A stretch of 64,000 nucleotides of DNA from Barnesiella sp. An55 (GTDB taxonomy: Bacteria > Bacteroidota > Bacteroidia > Bacteroidales > Barnesiellaceae), in NCBI RefSeq assembly GCF_002161555.1, contig NZ_NFHZ01000007.1, forward strand, positions 62,001-126,000. Direction: 5' to 3'. Below are positions 1 through 8,996 of this stretch, in pieces. A model generated the notes under the pieces. It saw nothing but the letters and a program-made list of their open reading frames with translations. It did not search any database and had not been told where the DNA came from. The position numbers and the translations under genes are program-made. Positions within the stretch are counted from its first letter, which is position 1, and each line of letters begins with the position of its first letter.

Positions 1-855
1 ATAGTCGGCATAGTCGCTCAAGTTCAACATGTCATACAGACGGGTAGCATTGGCCACCGTAAAGTTGGCATTAACCGTTACCCGAGGTTTGCCGGTCTTA
101 CCTTTCTTGGTCGTGATAAGGATTACACCGTTGGCACCACGCGAACCGTAAATGGCCGTGGCCGAAGCATCCTTGAGAATCTCGATACTCTCGATATCCG
201 AGGGGTTCAAGCTGCTCAACGGGTCGGCGGCTGTCTGATAATCATCGTCGCCAAATGCCGAAGCGGCAAATTCGCCGGTCGAGGCCTGAGGTATATTATC
301 GATTACATACAACGGCTGGTTATCGCCACGCAACGAACTGGCACCACGTATCGTAATTGACGAGGCGGCACCCGGCGTTGCACTGGTAGTTCCTACCACC
401 AAACCAGCCACCTTGCCTTGCAACAGATTGTCGAGCGAGAGACTTGTCGAGGCATCACGCTCGTCGGGGCGAATCGAGGCAATGGCACCCGTCACGTCGC
501 TCTTCTTCACGCTACCGTAACCCACAACCACTACCTCGTCGAGCAGCTGAGCGTTATCGCTCATCTTCACGTTTACCACTGTGCGGTTGCCCACGGCAAC
601 CTCTTGTTTCTCATATCCGATGTACGAGAACACCAACACCGCCTTCTTGTCGGGCACGGAGATCGTGTAGTTCCCATCCAAATCGGTGGCCGTCGCCTTG
701 GACGTACCCTTCACCTGTACGGTTACTCCCATGAGGGATTCTTTCCCGTCGCTTACATTACCCTTTATCGTGATATTCTGTGCATACAAAAGGTGCACGC
801 CCAGCAGCAATACCGTCAAAAGAGTGAATGTTCTTTTGAAAATATTTTTTTTCAT
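1..855 (-). CDS. SusC/RagA-family TonB-dependent outer membrane receptor, N-terminal part (runs off left edge)
   Basis: The first 285 codons of a SusC-type transporter are present; the gene continues beyond the left edge. The protein starts with a signal peptide (MKKNIFKRTF, hydrophobic core, cut near YAQ-N), followed by a carboxypeptidase-regulatory-like beta-sandwich (about 27-100) with the family wording VTVQVKGTSKAT, a TonB-box-like stretch LLDEVVVVGYG (about 108-118), and a plug domain containing ITIRGASSLRG and AIYGSRGANGVILITTKKGK. SusC proteins import oligosaccharides across the outer membrane with a SusD lipoprotein lid and TonB energy. Only 14 bases separate it from the GH18 gene upstream, so it is very likely co-transcribed with it. 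A susD gene would be expected outside the window to the left. Family assignment is certain; the substrate cannot be read from this part. Confidence 0.95.
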   Translation of the reverse strand, partial: MKKNIFKRTFTLLTVLLLGVHLLYAQNITIKGNVSDGKESLMGVTVQVKGTSKATATDLDGNYTISVPDKKAVLVFSYIGYEKQEVAVGNRTVVNVKMSDNAQLLDEVVVVGYGSVKKSDVTGAIASIRPDERDASTSLSLDNLLQGKVAGLVVGTTSATPGAASSITIRGASSLRGDNQPLYVIDNIPQASTGEFAASAFGDDDYQTAADPLSSLNPSDIESIEILKDASATAIYGSRGANGVILITTKKGKTGKPRVTVNANFTVANATRLYDMLNLSDYADY

Positions 856-869
856 AGAATCTATGTAAT

Positions 870-3428
870 TTACTGTTTAACCCGAAATTTAAAAACATCT
901 ATCCCCTCGGTCGATTGTACCCGGGCGATATACACCCCCGAGAGAAGGCCATCGGTCGTCATCACCTGTTGAGCCCCCGATGAGATGGTATCGCGTACCA
1001 TCATGCCCGAGGTCGAGAAGAGCGACACCCGACGCAGTTCGGCATCGCCGGTCGAGGCTACCACAATGTGGCGAGCCTGCTCGTCGTAGATGAGACTGGT
1101 ATTCTTCTGAGGCTCCTTCGAGAGTTCATGCAAAGCCGATTCGCCCGAAGTCGTAGTAATAATCGTATCGACATTGGCCGAGATGACCAGATTGGCTGCC
1201 CGTATCAAACTCAACGGATCGGATACCGACACGTCGTTACCCATATCGAAATACATCACCGTACCGCTGTTCTGCTCGAGAATGAAATTCATCTTGTCCT
1301 TTACACAATCGACCCCGTTGAACGTATAGGTCGAACCCGACATCGTGGCCGTATTCATATCGGGGGTAAGGTCGGGATTGGCGGCCACGATATTTTTGTA
1401 GCCCGATACCGTGCTACCCGTACTGGCCGTCGTGGGGAACGACATGCCTATCTTCTCCTTGGGGAATCCCCAAGCGATGAAATCGTTGTAGGCCGATACG
1501 TAATTGTCATAAGCAAACCAGGTAACTGCCGGCCCGTAAATCTGGAAGGTATAGTAATCGGGCATATTGATGTACTCGGTAGGCAGATAGTAGGCTACCG
1601 GGTGCAGCGACACACTGAACACCTTGTCGGAGGGAATGGCTTCGCGTAACTGCTCCACCATGGGACCATAACCGGTATTCCAGCGGGAGTCGCCGCTGTA
1701 AAGCCACTCAAAGTCGATATCTATGCCATCGCAATAGGGCAACAACTCTTTCACATCGGCAACCAACTGTTCACGCCAGGCAGCTTCCGATATGTGCGAC
1801 AGCCATACTTTATTTCCACTATCGTCCTTGTCCGACGAGATGAGCCCGATGCGTATCTTGTATCCGCGATAGCCCGCGTAAAGCTTGCGAATCTCGCCCA
1901 GCATCTCTTTCCAGCTGCGGGTATCCTTGCCGGGATTCTCGGCATCGTCGAACTTCCAATAAGACAACAGATAGATGGCTCCGTCACTCCCGCCCGGGAA
2001 AGTCAGGTCGCCCGACGTACCGGCAGCATCCTGAGCCACCTTGTCGGCGCTACGAGAGTTACCCCATACCATCACCTCGTCGAGATATCCTTTGAAGTTC
2101 TCGCCAATCACGGCATCGGCCGTCGTGCTCAAGAAGGTAAAGTCGTCCTCGGCAGGAATCGTCGATAGTTGGGTTGCATATAACTGATTGGCCCCGCTGT
2201 TGGTATAGAGCACGATACGGGCCTGGGCACGACTCGTACTCGAGACGATAGCCACAGCCACATGTTCCCAACCGTCGGCCTTCAACGCATTCTCAAAATT
2301 ATAGGTATATCCGTTAATCTCTACGATAAGCTCCTTCTTCGACTCGTCGCCCAGCTTCACGGCCAGTTGATGGTTGTCGTCGCTCTTGTTGAAGATAGCG
2401 GCTCCCGTGCGCCACTCCTCGATATTCATCCAAGCCTCGATAGTGGCATAGTTAAGCGTAGGCAACCCCAAGTTGTTGTTCAATACCTTGTCGCCCACAT
2501 TCATGCCGGCACCTTCGCCCTCGAGATGAAGCACGCCACTGCGGCCGTCATACTCGCTCACATAAGAGGCATTGGCAAAAGTACCCTGGTTGTCGGGGTA
2601 GGTCATGGTCACCTCGCCCGTGTAGCCCGACACCTGACCGTCGAGGAAGATGACATCGTTGGTGAGCAGGTGCATGTCGCGATCGATCTGCAAGCGGTCG
2701 CTATGGCGTACAAACGATGAATAGCCCGACACAACCCGGTATTTGAAATAGGCGTTGTCGGTCACGGCCTCGCGAGTCACATTCACCGTTTTGCCATGAT
2801 GAGCCAGTTTGTAATCGACAATATCTTCACATTGGTCTTGATCGAACTTGTAATAAAACAGCAGGTTGTCATATTTGGGGTGGAACTTGTTGACCGTGTT
2901 GCGGAACATCAGGTTCTCGGGTTCGGCTCCCGGCATCTCGGTGTTCCAAAAACGAAACTCATCGAGGCGCCCCTTGAAATTCTCACCGATGACAAAGGGC
3001 TCGGCCGACTCGGGAATCACAGCTCCTGCAGCATTGGCCTTCCAGGCCTTCTCGCCATTGGTCCACACGTCGATACCATTGCCAAAAGCCGAGATTGTAA
3101 TTTGGGTCCACTCTCCTACCGGCAATTCGGTCGATGCAGTTATCTCTTGACTGCCGGTCTTATAGACAAGTTGCCCGGTCGTACCCAGCCGCAACGAAAA
3201 CTCCTCGTCGCCACTACCCCGTTTAAATACATAGGAATTCTCCACCCACTCCGATGGATTTACCAAAAACTGTACAGAATACAAACTCAAGTTATTCAGG
3301 TCTTGTATGGTCCCGCAATCGACCCGTCCATCGCCATTGAAGCGCAAGGCATAGTTGGTGGTTTGCGAAAACGCCGACCCGGCATATAATATGCCCAGAA
3401 AAATAAGCCAAAAAAACTTTGTTTTCAT
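870..3428 (-). CDS. Secreted LamG-LamG-GH18 glycoside hydrolase with T9SS sorting domain
   Basis: An 852-residue protein with a signal peptide (about 1-21, ending SAFSQ), two LamG/concanavalin-A-like modules (about 25-200 and 295-495, each with an ENFKG-LDE strand and a closing YYKFD or YWKFD strand), a GH18 catalytic region (about 510-750) and a C-terminal T9SS-type sorting domain (about 775-852, ending GVYIARVQS...FKFRVKQ). The GH18 signature DxxDxDxE is visible as D567, D570, D572 and E574 in CDGIDIDFEW; E574 is the expected acid/base. GH18 enzymes are chitinases or endo-beta-N-acetylglucosaminidases using substrate-assisted catalysis, so GlcNAc-containing glycans are the likely target (inference). 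The catalytic barrel looks short at its N-terminus. It lies between the T9SS cargo gene and susC in the HTCS-linked locus. Confidence 0.88.
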   Translation of the reverse strand: MKTKFFWLIFLGILYAGSAFSQTTNYALRFNGDGRVDCGTIQDLNNLSLYSVQFLVNPSEWVENSYVFKRGSGDEEFSLRLGTTGQLVYKTGSQEITASTELPVGEWTQITISAFGNGIDVWTNGEKAWKANAAGAVIPESAEPFVIGENFKGRLDEFRFWNTEMPGAEPENLMFRNTVNKFHPKYDNLLFYYKFDQDQCEDIVDYKLAHHGKTVNVTREAVTDNAYFKYRVVSGYSSFVRHSDRLQIDRDMHLLTNDVIFLDGQVSGYTGEVTMTYPDNQGTFANASYVSEYDGRSGVLHLEGEGAGMNVGDKVLNNNLGLPTLNYATIEAWMNIEEWRTGAAIFNKSDDNHQLAVKLGDESKKELIVEINGYTYNFENALKADGWEHVAVAIVSSTSRAQARIVLYTNSGANQLYATQLSTIPAEDDFTFLSTTADAVIGENFKGYLDEVMVWGNSRSADKVAQDAAGTSGDLTFPGGSDGAIYLLSYWKFDDAENPGKDTRSWKEMLGEIRKLYAGYRGYKIRIGLISSDKDDSGNKVWLSHISEAAWREQLVADVKELLPYCDGIDIDFEWLYSGDSRWNTGYGPMVEQLREAIPSDKVFSVSLHPVAYYLPTEYINMPDYYTFQIYGPAVTWFAYDNYVSAYNDFIAWGFPKEKIGMSFPTTASTGSTVSGYKNIVAANPDLTPDMNTATMSGSTYTFNGVDCVKDKMNFILEQNSGTVMYFDMGNDVSVSDPLSLIRAANLVISANVDTIITTTSGESALHELSKEPQKNTSLIYDEQARHIVVASTGDAELRRVSLFSTSGMMVRDTISSGAQQVMTTDGLLSGVYIARVQSTEGIDVFKFRVKQ

Positions 3429-3454
3429 GTATATTCTATTTAAGTGCTCGTTTC

Positions 3455-3489
3455 AAAAAAAGGGAAAAGCCGGGGACTTGAGTCCCCGG
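3455..3489 (-). terminator. Hairpin with T tract between the 328-codon cargo gene and the GH18 gene
   Basis: On the minus strand CCGGGGACT (3489-3481) pairs with AGTCCCCGG (3478-3470) around a two-base centre, followed by a stretch ending in a run of seven T. It lies between two genes of the same operon, so it may be a partial terminator that lowers expression of the GH18 and susC genes relative to the first gene. Confidence 0.6.
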
Positions 3490-3513
3490 GCTATTGATCA
3501 ACAGGATGTGTTG

Positions 3514-4494
3514 TTAAAGAACAACTTTTGAGGTCTTATTACCGTATTTTACAATATAAGCTCCTTGGTTCATAGGCACTTCCATGAAAGAGTCGGTTAC
3601 TTCGACCGTCTTTACCAAAGCACCGGTGAGCGAATAGATATAGACCGGGGTACCCATCTCCATCTCGTTGAGGTAGATATTCTGGCTATCCCAGGCTACA
3701 AAACCATGAGTGGCCTCTACACTCTCTATGGCCGTAGCCGGACTTCCGTCGGGCGTGTCCCAGCCGTCAAAAACAGGGCTAAATTCGGGGCATTCATCCG
3801 AGGGATTTGCCGTGAATTTGATCGTGGCAATGTAAAGAGCACGACCGTTGGCATGAGCTGCGGGAATCGAATACTTAATACGCAAAGGTATCTGATCGTC
3901 ACCTACCACTGTACTGATGTTCAAGTCTTTGATAACCGGCCACCACTTCGTATCGATGGAACTGTAGGTCGTTGTCTCGGGCAGAGGAATGTTTGAATTC
4001 GAACCACCAAAATTATAAATAGCCACCTTATAGTCGCTGGTAATGCCACCTACTACCTTAGAAACGAACTGGAAACGCACCGGGGTGTTTACAGGGAAAT
4101 CGGTTGTCGTGAACATGTTCAGATTCACATATCCTCCCAGAGCATCGCCTGCGGTTAAATCGGGCTCTTCGGTACTGCCGTTACCTTTAATCAGCAACAT
4201 GTTGCCATAGTCCGAAGAAACAATGTGGCAGCCCTTGTTGAAACCGGCCACACTGGCATTGTCGTTTTTCACCTGGCCTCCGGTGAGAACTACCGTACCT
4301 CCCTCTTTCAAATTCTCGGTAGGATACGGGGTTGCCGGATTGGAACCCGTCGAAGAGTAATGTACAAACTCATAGTTCCCGACTTCTTGAGCCGCAAAAT
4401 TCAAATGAGCAGGAGTCACATCTTCGTCGGCTGCCCACACGCAATTCATCGACACTAACAATGAAAATGATAAAAATAATACTTTTGTTTTCAT
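3514..4494 (-). CDS. Secreted protein of unknown function with T9SS-type C-terminal sorting domain
   Basis: About 326 residues. I chose the ATG at 4494, which gives MKTKVLFLSFSLLVSMNCVWA, a clear signal peptide; an in-frame TTG six bases upstream would only add two residues. The middle (about 25-255) is a beta-rich region I do not recognise, with segments such as YNFGGSNSNIPLP and LRIKYSIPAAHANGRALYI that could belong to a carbohydrate-binding beta-sandwich. The last 70 residues (VYIYSLTGALVKT ... NQGAYIVKYGNKTSKVVL) match the T9SS type A sorting pattern, so the protein is probably exported through PorSS and anchored or released at the cell surface. It is the first gene after the putative HTCS operator, hence likely the most strongly induced gene of the locus. 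Binding of glycan is inference only. Confidence 0.75.
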   Translation of the reverse strand: MKTKVLFLSFSLLVSMNCVWAADEDVTPAHLNFAAQEVGNYEFVHYSSTGSNPATPYPTENLKEGGTVVLTGGQVKNDNASVAGFNKGCHIVSSDYGNMLLIKGNGSTEEPDLTAGDALGGYVNLNMFTTTDFPVNTPVRFQFVSKVVGGITSDYKVAIYNFGGSNSNIPLPETTTYSSIDTKWWPVIKDLNISTVVGDDQIPLRIKYSIPAAHANGRALYIATIKFTANPSDECPEFSPVFDGWDTPDGSPATAIESVEATHGFVAWDSQNIYLNEMEMGTPVYIYSLTGALVKTVEVTDSFMEVPMNQGAYIVKYGNKTSKVVL

Positions 4495-4511
4495 ACGCAA
4501 GAATTAAGAAT

Positions 4512-4521
4512 TTAGATGATT
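4512..4521 (+). promoter_or_regulatory. Inverted extra half-site matching the putative HTCS operator
   Basis: The ten bases TTAGATGATT occur here on the plus strand and recur exactly at the start of the distal operator repeat when that is read on the minus strand (4610-4601). It lies between the predicted transcription start and the start codon at 4494, in opposite orientation to the two main repeats. It could be a third regulator contact, or chance in AT-rich DNA. Confidence 0.3.
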
Positions 4522-4543
4522 AAAGTTTGTGTTTTTACGATTG

Positions 4544-4551
4544 CAAATATA
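4544..4551 (-). promoter_or_regulatory. Bacteroidetes -7 promoter box (TATATTTG)
   Basis: TATATTTG on the minus strand fits the TAnnTTTG -7 consensus of the Bacteroidetes primary sigma factor. It would start transcription near 4538, about 44 bases before the ATG at 4494. No good -33 TTTG is present at the usual distance; instead the proximal operator repeat covers that position, as expected for an activator-dependent promoter. Confidence 0.6.
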
Positions 4552-4573
4552 AAGGAGGCCCCCTCAAAAGGGG

Positions 4574-4610
4574 GTTCAAAATCGTCTAAACAAAGTTCGA
4601 AATCATCTAA
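4574..4610 (-). promoter_or_regulatory. Putative HTCS operator: two 16-bp direct repeats with a 21-bp period
   Basis: Repeats at 4574-4589 and 4595-4610 agree at 14 of 16 positions; on the minus strand they read TTAGATGATTTCGAAC and TTAGACGATTTTGAAC. The 21-bp period places both on the same face of the helix, the classic arrangement for AraC-family dimers. They lie immediately upstream of the -7 box and directly downstream of the gene for an AraC-type HTCS. What is seen is the repeat and its position; binding by the neighbouring regulator is inferred. Confidence 0.6.
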
Positions 4611-4655
4611 TTAAAACCTTACAACCTATTGATTCAGAATGTGCGTATAAACTTC

Positions 4656-7600
4656 TCACGCCTCTTCCTTGTTCTTGTTCTTTTCCCGATACTCTCGGGG
4701 CGTAAAGGAGGTAAACTGCTTGAAGCTGGTGCTGAAATAACGCGAGTTGGAGAAGCCTGTTTTTTCGGCAACCTCGCCTATGGGCAAATCGGTCCCAACC
4801 AGCAACTGCATGGCCTGCTCGATTCGCATGCGATTAATCAAATCGTTTACCCCCAAGCCGGTCAAAGCCTTCACCTTGTTATATAATGAAGCGCGGCTCA
4901 TACCCAACTCGACGGTCAGATACTTCACATCCAAGTCGGGATTACCTATGTTGTCGAGGATCAGTTTGTTCAACTTCAACAAGAACTGCTCGTCGGCATT
5001 GCTGAAGGACTGATCCTTCGGTACGATGGTAACCGCCCCGGCCTCTCGATAGTAGTTCTTGATTTGCTCCCGGTTCCACAACAAATTGCGAATAATCGAG
5101 AGCAGCACGTCGTCGTCAAAGGGCTTCGACAGATAAAAGTCGGCTCCCAGCTTATAGCCGGCCGATTGGCTTTCGGGATTGTCACGAGCCGTGAGCAGGA
5201 TAACCGGTATATGGCTTATCTGGATATCGCTCTTCAACTGCCGGCAGAACTCAAAACCATCCATGCGGGGCATCATAATGTCGCAAATGACCAAATCGGG
5301 CTGATACTGGTGCACGACCATGAGCCCGTCTTTGCCGTCGTCGGCCGTATATATCTGCTTGAACACATCGGCAAACGAACTCTTGACAAACGACTGTATC
5401 TCTTTTTCATCATCGATAATCAAAATCGAATACTCCGTCAGCGGGAAATCCTTCTCCGAAACGTCGGGCTCGGTCACATTTTCCGAGAACTTGATGTCGT
5501 TCAAGTACATACCCGGGGCACACACCACCTCCTTATCCTTATAGGAGAGCGGCAGTTCAAACCAGAAAGTGGCTCCCTTCGTCTCGTTGTTATAGGCCCC
5601 TATCTCACCACCATGCAACTCGAGCAAGGTCTTGGAATAAGAGAGCCCTATACCGCTGCCGCTCAGGCGATGCTCGCCCTGGTAAAACCGGGTGAATAGA
5701 TGTTCAAAATCGCTATCCTTCAAGCCAATGCCTTCGTCGGTAACCGATACACGCACCCGCTCTTCCCGCAACTGGGTAGAGACTTTTACCGTCGTACCTT
5801 CGTCGCTGAATTTCAGCGCATTCATCAACAGGTTCGAAAGCACAATCTCACACTTCGCCTTATCGAACGAAATTTCATCGATACGCTCGTCGGGAACAAA
5901 TTGCAGATTTATCTGCTTCGCCTTGAACTCTTCGGTAAAATCATCGACTACCGACTCGACCCAAGGGTTCAACGGATGAGGCAACAGGTGCAGCGCCTCA
6001 TACCCCACCTCCATGCGACGCATATCCAGCACCATATTGATGATGTTGCGCATCCGCCTGGCCTGCTTGAAAATCGACGTCAGCTGTGTTTTCAACGACT
6101 CATCGCCCAGGTCGTTGCGCAACAACCGTTTCAGCGGGGCATAGATAAGAGTAAGTGGTGTGCGCAGTTCGTGGCTCACGTTGATTAGGAAACGCACCTT
6201 ATCCTCATACATCTTGCGCTCCCGCTCCTTCATCTCGAGTTGCATGCGGGAATTCTTCTTCCGGATAGTATAGGCCATCATCAGCACACATACAGCCACC
6301 ACGGCCAAAACAACCAGCGCAATAAACCACGATCGTTTCCACCAGGGAGGCACTACCTCGATTTGCAGAATACATTGTGCGGGACTCCATCCTCCATCGG
6401 CCGTACTACACGAGACCATCACCCTATAAGTACCCACGGGCAGCGAATAGAGGGTGAGCGTGTGGTCATACGACTCGATTGCCGTACGTCCCAGACCTTG
6501 TATATCAAACCGGAACATCTTTTTGCGGAAGATATCTTTCTCGCGCACCATTGTCTTGAGAGTGAGCGAAGTATAATTCCAGGGAATACGTATAGACTGA
6601 TCTTCGGGATCCACCCGATTCAATACCGTTTTCCCGTCGAGATTGACATCTGACAGCAGGACGACCGGTGCCATCACGGACTTGAACTCTTTGTACATCT
6701 CACGATCGATGCGCAGCAACCCCGTGATACCCCCCATGTAAATATCTTTTCCACTACGGGAGAGAAGCGTGGACTTGTGCAGATACTCATTGGGAACAGC
6801 CCCATCGGAATCGCCATAGATAAAGATACGGTTCTCGGGTATCGAATAGCGGAAGAGCATACCATCGGCCCCCAGCCACAAACAGTTGTCGGCATAGATT
6901 ACCGAAGTCACCTCGCGGAACATATTGGTTTTTACCTCTTGCAAAGCACGAGTCTGAATATCGTAATGGAGTAAACCCTTGTCGGTCCCTATCCAAAAGT
7001 TACCCCGGTCGTCGCAACAGGCGGCATTGATAATATTGCGATAGCCCAGCGAGAGCAGGCAGACCGCTTCGTTACGGGCATGGTCGAGCCGCAGAATATA
7101 ATTGCGCCCAAAAAGATAGGTAAACACCTTGCTGGAGTAGAACCGCTGTACCGCCCCATAGTAGCGGGTCGAATCGACTACGTGTGCCATCGAAAAGATT
7201 CGGTTCGACTTGTCATAGGTATAGATATTATCGGCAAAGAAATGTATCTTGCCGGTATCGAAATAATCGACATTGACCGATATGCCCGAGTGAATAATCT
7301 CTTCGTTGCGCCGCTCGTCGAGAAAAACAAAGGGACGCAGGCTACCCGTGCGCTTATCGAAAATATAGAGCCCGCGAGAAAAGAAATACATGAGCAGTTC
7401 ATGATCGCTGTAACGGGTAATCGATGCCACTTTGGCTCCAAACGTACCCGGGTAGTGGGTAAACTTGTGAGTAGCCGGGTCGAGCCGGTTCAAACCACCG
7501 CCATCGGTACCAATCCATACTGCACCCCCGTCGTCTTCATAGAGACACAACACCGTCTTGTCGCTCATTCCATAGGGGTTGCCCGGCGATACATCGCGAT

Positions 7601-8609
7601 AGGTGCGCATAAACACCTCTTTGATACCAAACAGACCTCCCCGTATCGTACCCGCCCACATATTGTTGTCGCGGTCGCGATAGAGACAGAAGACCGAACT
7701 GAGAGGAAACGAATAGACATCGCCCGGGACATAGCGTATGTTGGAAAACGTATGCTCTTCGACATTCAGGATACTGATGCCACCCCCATCGGTAGCCAGC
7801 CACAACTCGTTGTCATTCTCCTCGATATCGAGAATTACATCGTTGGTTAAAGCCGAGTTAGTAACATCATAGTGCTTCCGTCCACTCCCATCAAGCGAGT
7901 AACAATCCAGCCCCTTTCCATAAGGCGAAATCCATAACCGCCCATGACGGTCCACCTCCATGGCCATAATCTCTTTCTCCCGACAAAAATCCGACCGCTC
8001 TATCTGTCCTGTTTTACTGTCAAACAACCACAAACCGTTCCATCGCGACGATAGCACCCAGTAACGGTCGCCCCACCGGGCCATGTGGTTGAAAAACGAC
8101 CGCGAAGGCTCTGTCCAGTGCATGGGCACCGTATCGAGCGCAGCCTGCTTGTAGTCCCACCGATAGACAATGCCCCGACCGCCCAGATAGAGGGCATCAT
8201 CGGTGAGCATATAGGAGTGAGCCTGAAGAATTTTGTTTCCCCAGTAAACGGGTTCAAAATCGTCGTTCTCCTGCCGATAGACGCATACGCCACGATCGGT
8301 CGAAATCCAGATGCGATTCTGCGCATCCTCGACGATAAACTGAATGAGGTTTCCCGGCAAAGTATTCGACGAGTCGGGCACCGCCGTATAGTTCTTGAAT
8401 TCGTAGTAGTCATATCGACTCACCCCCGACCGTGTACCTATCCACAAGAACCCCTTGTGGTCAAGCATAATCGTGCGCACGAAATTCTGTAAGAGGCCGT
8501 CTCGTTGGGAGAGTTGTTTAAAATAGAAATCGGGAGCCGCCTCGGCAACCAGTTGCCCCAGCACGACACACAACAAAAAGACACAACTATATAGTCTGCT
8601 CCTTTTCAT
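4656..8609 (-). CDS. Hybrid two-component system regulator (HTCS) of a glycan-utilization locus
   Basis: A one-protein sensor/regulator of 1317 residues if started at the ATG at 8609, which gives a good signal sequence (MKRSRLYSCVFLLCVVLGQL). An upstream in-frame start at 8687 would put 26 residues before that signal and is less likely. Order: periplasmic two-component-regulator propeller repeats (WIGTRSG, WISTDRG, WLATDGGG, WIGTDGGG, WIGTDKG), a Y_Y_Y-type domain (about 690-755), a transmembrane helix (about 765-785, SWFIALVVLAVVAVCVLMMA), HisKA with phospho-accepting His near 813 in NVSHELRTPL, HATPase with GSGIGLSYS, a receiver domain with Asp near 1110 in ICDIMMPRMDG, and a C-terminal AraC-type helix-turn-helix (about 1210-1310). 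It probably senses an oligosaccharide in the periplasm and activates the downstream genes through the repeats at 4574-4610. Confidence 0.93.
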   Translation of the reverse strand: MKRSRLYSCVFLLCVVLGQLVAEAAPDFYFKQLSQRDGLLQNFVRTIMLDHKGFLWIGTRSGVSRYDYYEFKNYTAVPDSSNTLPGNLIQFIVEDAQNRIWISTDRGVCVYRQENDDFEPVYWGNKILQAHSYMLTDDALYLGGRGIVYRWDYKQAALDTVPMHWTEPSRSFFNHMARWGDRYWVLSSRWNGLWLFDSKTGQIERSDFCREKEIMAMEVDRHGRLWISPYGKGLDCYSLDGSGRKHYDVTNSALTNDVILDIEENDNELWLATDGGGISILNVEEHTFSNIRYVPGDVYSFPLSSVFCLYRDRDNNMWAGTIRGGLFGIKEVFMRTYRDVSPGNPYGMSDKTVLCLYEDDGGAVWIGTDGGGLNRLDPATHKFTHYPGTFGAKVASITRYSDHELLMYFFSRGLYIFDKRTGSLRPFVFLDERRNEEIIHSGISVNVDYFDTGKIHFFADNIYTYDKSNRIFSMAHVVDSTRYYGAVQRFYSSKVFTYLFGRNYILRLDHARNEAVCLLSLGYRNIINAACCDDRGNFWIGTDKGLLHYDIQTRALQEVKTNMFREVTSVIYADNCLWLGADGMLFRYSIPENRIFIYGDSDGAVPNEYLHKSTLLSRSGKDIYMGGITGLLRIDREMYKEFKSVMAPVVLLSDVNLDGKTVLNRVDPEDQSIRIPWNYTSLTLKTMVREKDIFRKKMFRFDIQGLGRTAIESYDHTLTLYSLPVGTYRVMVSCSTADGGWSPAQCILQIEVVPPWWKRSWFIALVVLAVVAVCVLMMAYTIRKKNSRMQLEMKERERKMYEDKVRFLINVSHELRTPLTLIYAPLKRLLRNDLGDESLKTQLTSIFKQARRMRNIINMVLDMRRMEVGYEALHLLPHPLNPWVESVVDDFTEEFKAKQINLQFVPDERIDEISFDKAKCEIVLSNLLMNALKFSDEGTTVKVSTQLREERVRVSVTDEGIGLKDSDFEHLFTRFYQGEHRLSGSGIGLSYSKTLLELHGGEIGAYNNETKGATFWFELPLSYKDKEVVCAPGMYLNDIKFSENVTEPDVSEKDFPLTEYSILIIDDEKEIQSFVKSSFADVFKQIYTADDGKDGLMVVHQYQPDLVICDIMMPRMDGFEFCRQLKSDIQISHIPVILLTARDNPESQSAGYKLGADFYLSKPFDDDVLLSIIRNLLWNREQIKNYYREAGAVTIVPKDQSFSNADEQFLLKLNKLILDNIGNPDLDVKYLTVELGMSRASLYNKVKALTGLGVNDLINRMRIEQAMQLLVGTDLPIGEVAEKTGFSNSRYFSTSFKQFTSFTPREYREKNKNKEEA

Positions 8610-8822
8610 CCGATTGACAAAATAATACAAAAACCAAGATAAGCCCTTTACATTAATCAAAAGATAAGGCCAAAAGATATTACGCATAAACCATACATAT
8701 CCTTGCTTCTCCCAATCCTCTCTCTACAAAAAGCCTCTCTCCTACATTTACATCATGGTATTAGCGTTTTGTATCTAATATTCAAAAGATTAATAGATCC
8801 GTTCATCGCAATTATCAAAAAA

Positions 8823-8830
8823 CAAAGATA
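8823..8830 (-). promoter_or_regulatory. -7 promoter box (TATCTTTG) for the HTCS gene
   Basis: A perfect TAnnTTTG match on the minus strand. The -33 position holds only TGTG. Predicted start near 8816. Confidence 0.45.
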
Positions 8831-8959
8831 AACATATTTCTTTTCGATCCCACATATTTGGCATTTTTTCATTTTTATTACATCCCGATTCTATTGGCAA
8901 ACCCTTCCAGTTCGGCTTTTATCCATCCCGACTACGATGTTACTTTCGCAAAATCTTCT

Positions 8960-8967
8960 TACCTTTG
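8960..8967 (+). promoter_or_regulatory. -7 promoter box (TACCTTTG) for the DUF4286-ruvC pair
   Basis: TAnnTTTG match 29 bases before the ATG at 8997. The -33 element is poor. Confidence 0.45.
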
Positions 8968-8996
8968 TCTTATATAAACGTTCAACCCTATTCGAG

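Larger units (their letters stand above)
8610..8996. other. Divergent intergenic region between HTCS and DUF4286 genes
   Basis: 387 bases without a convincing gene, AT-rich. It holds one -7 type box for each direction (8823-8830 minus, 8960-8967 plus). The HTCS leader would be about 200 bases long. I saw no riboswitch, tRNA or strong hairpin. Confidence 0.6.
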
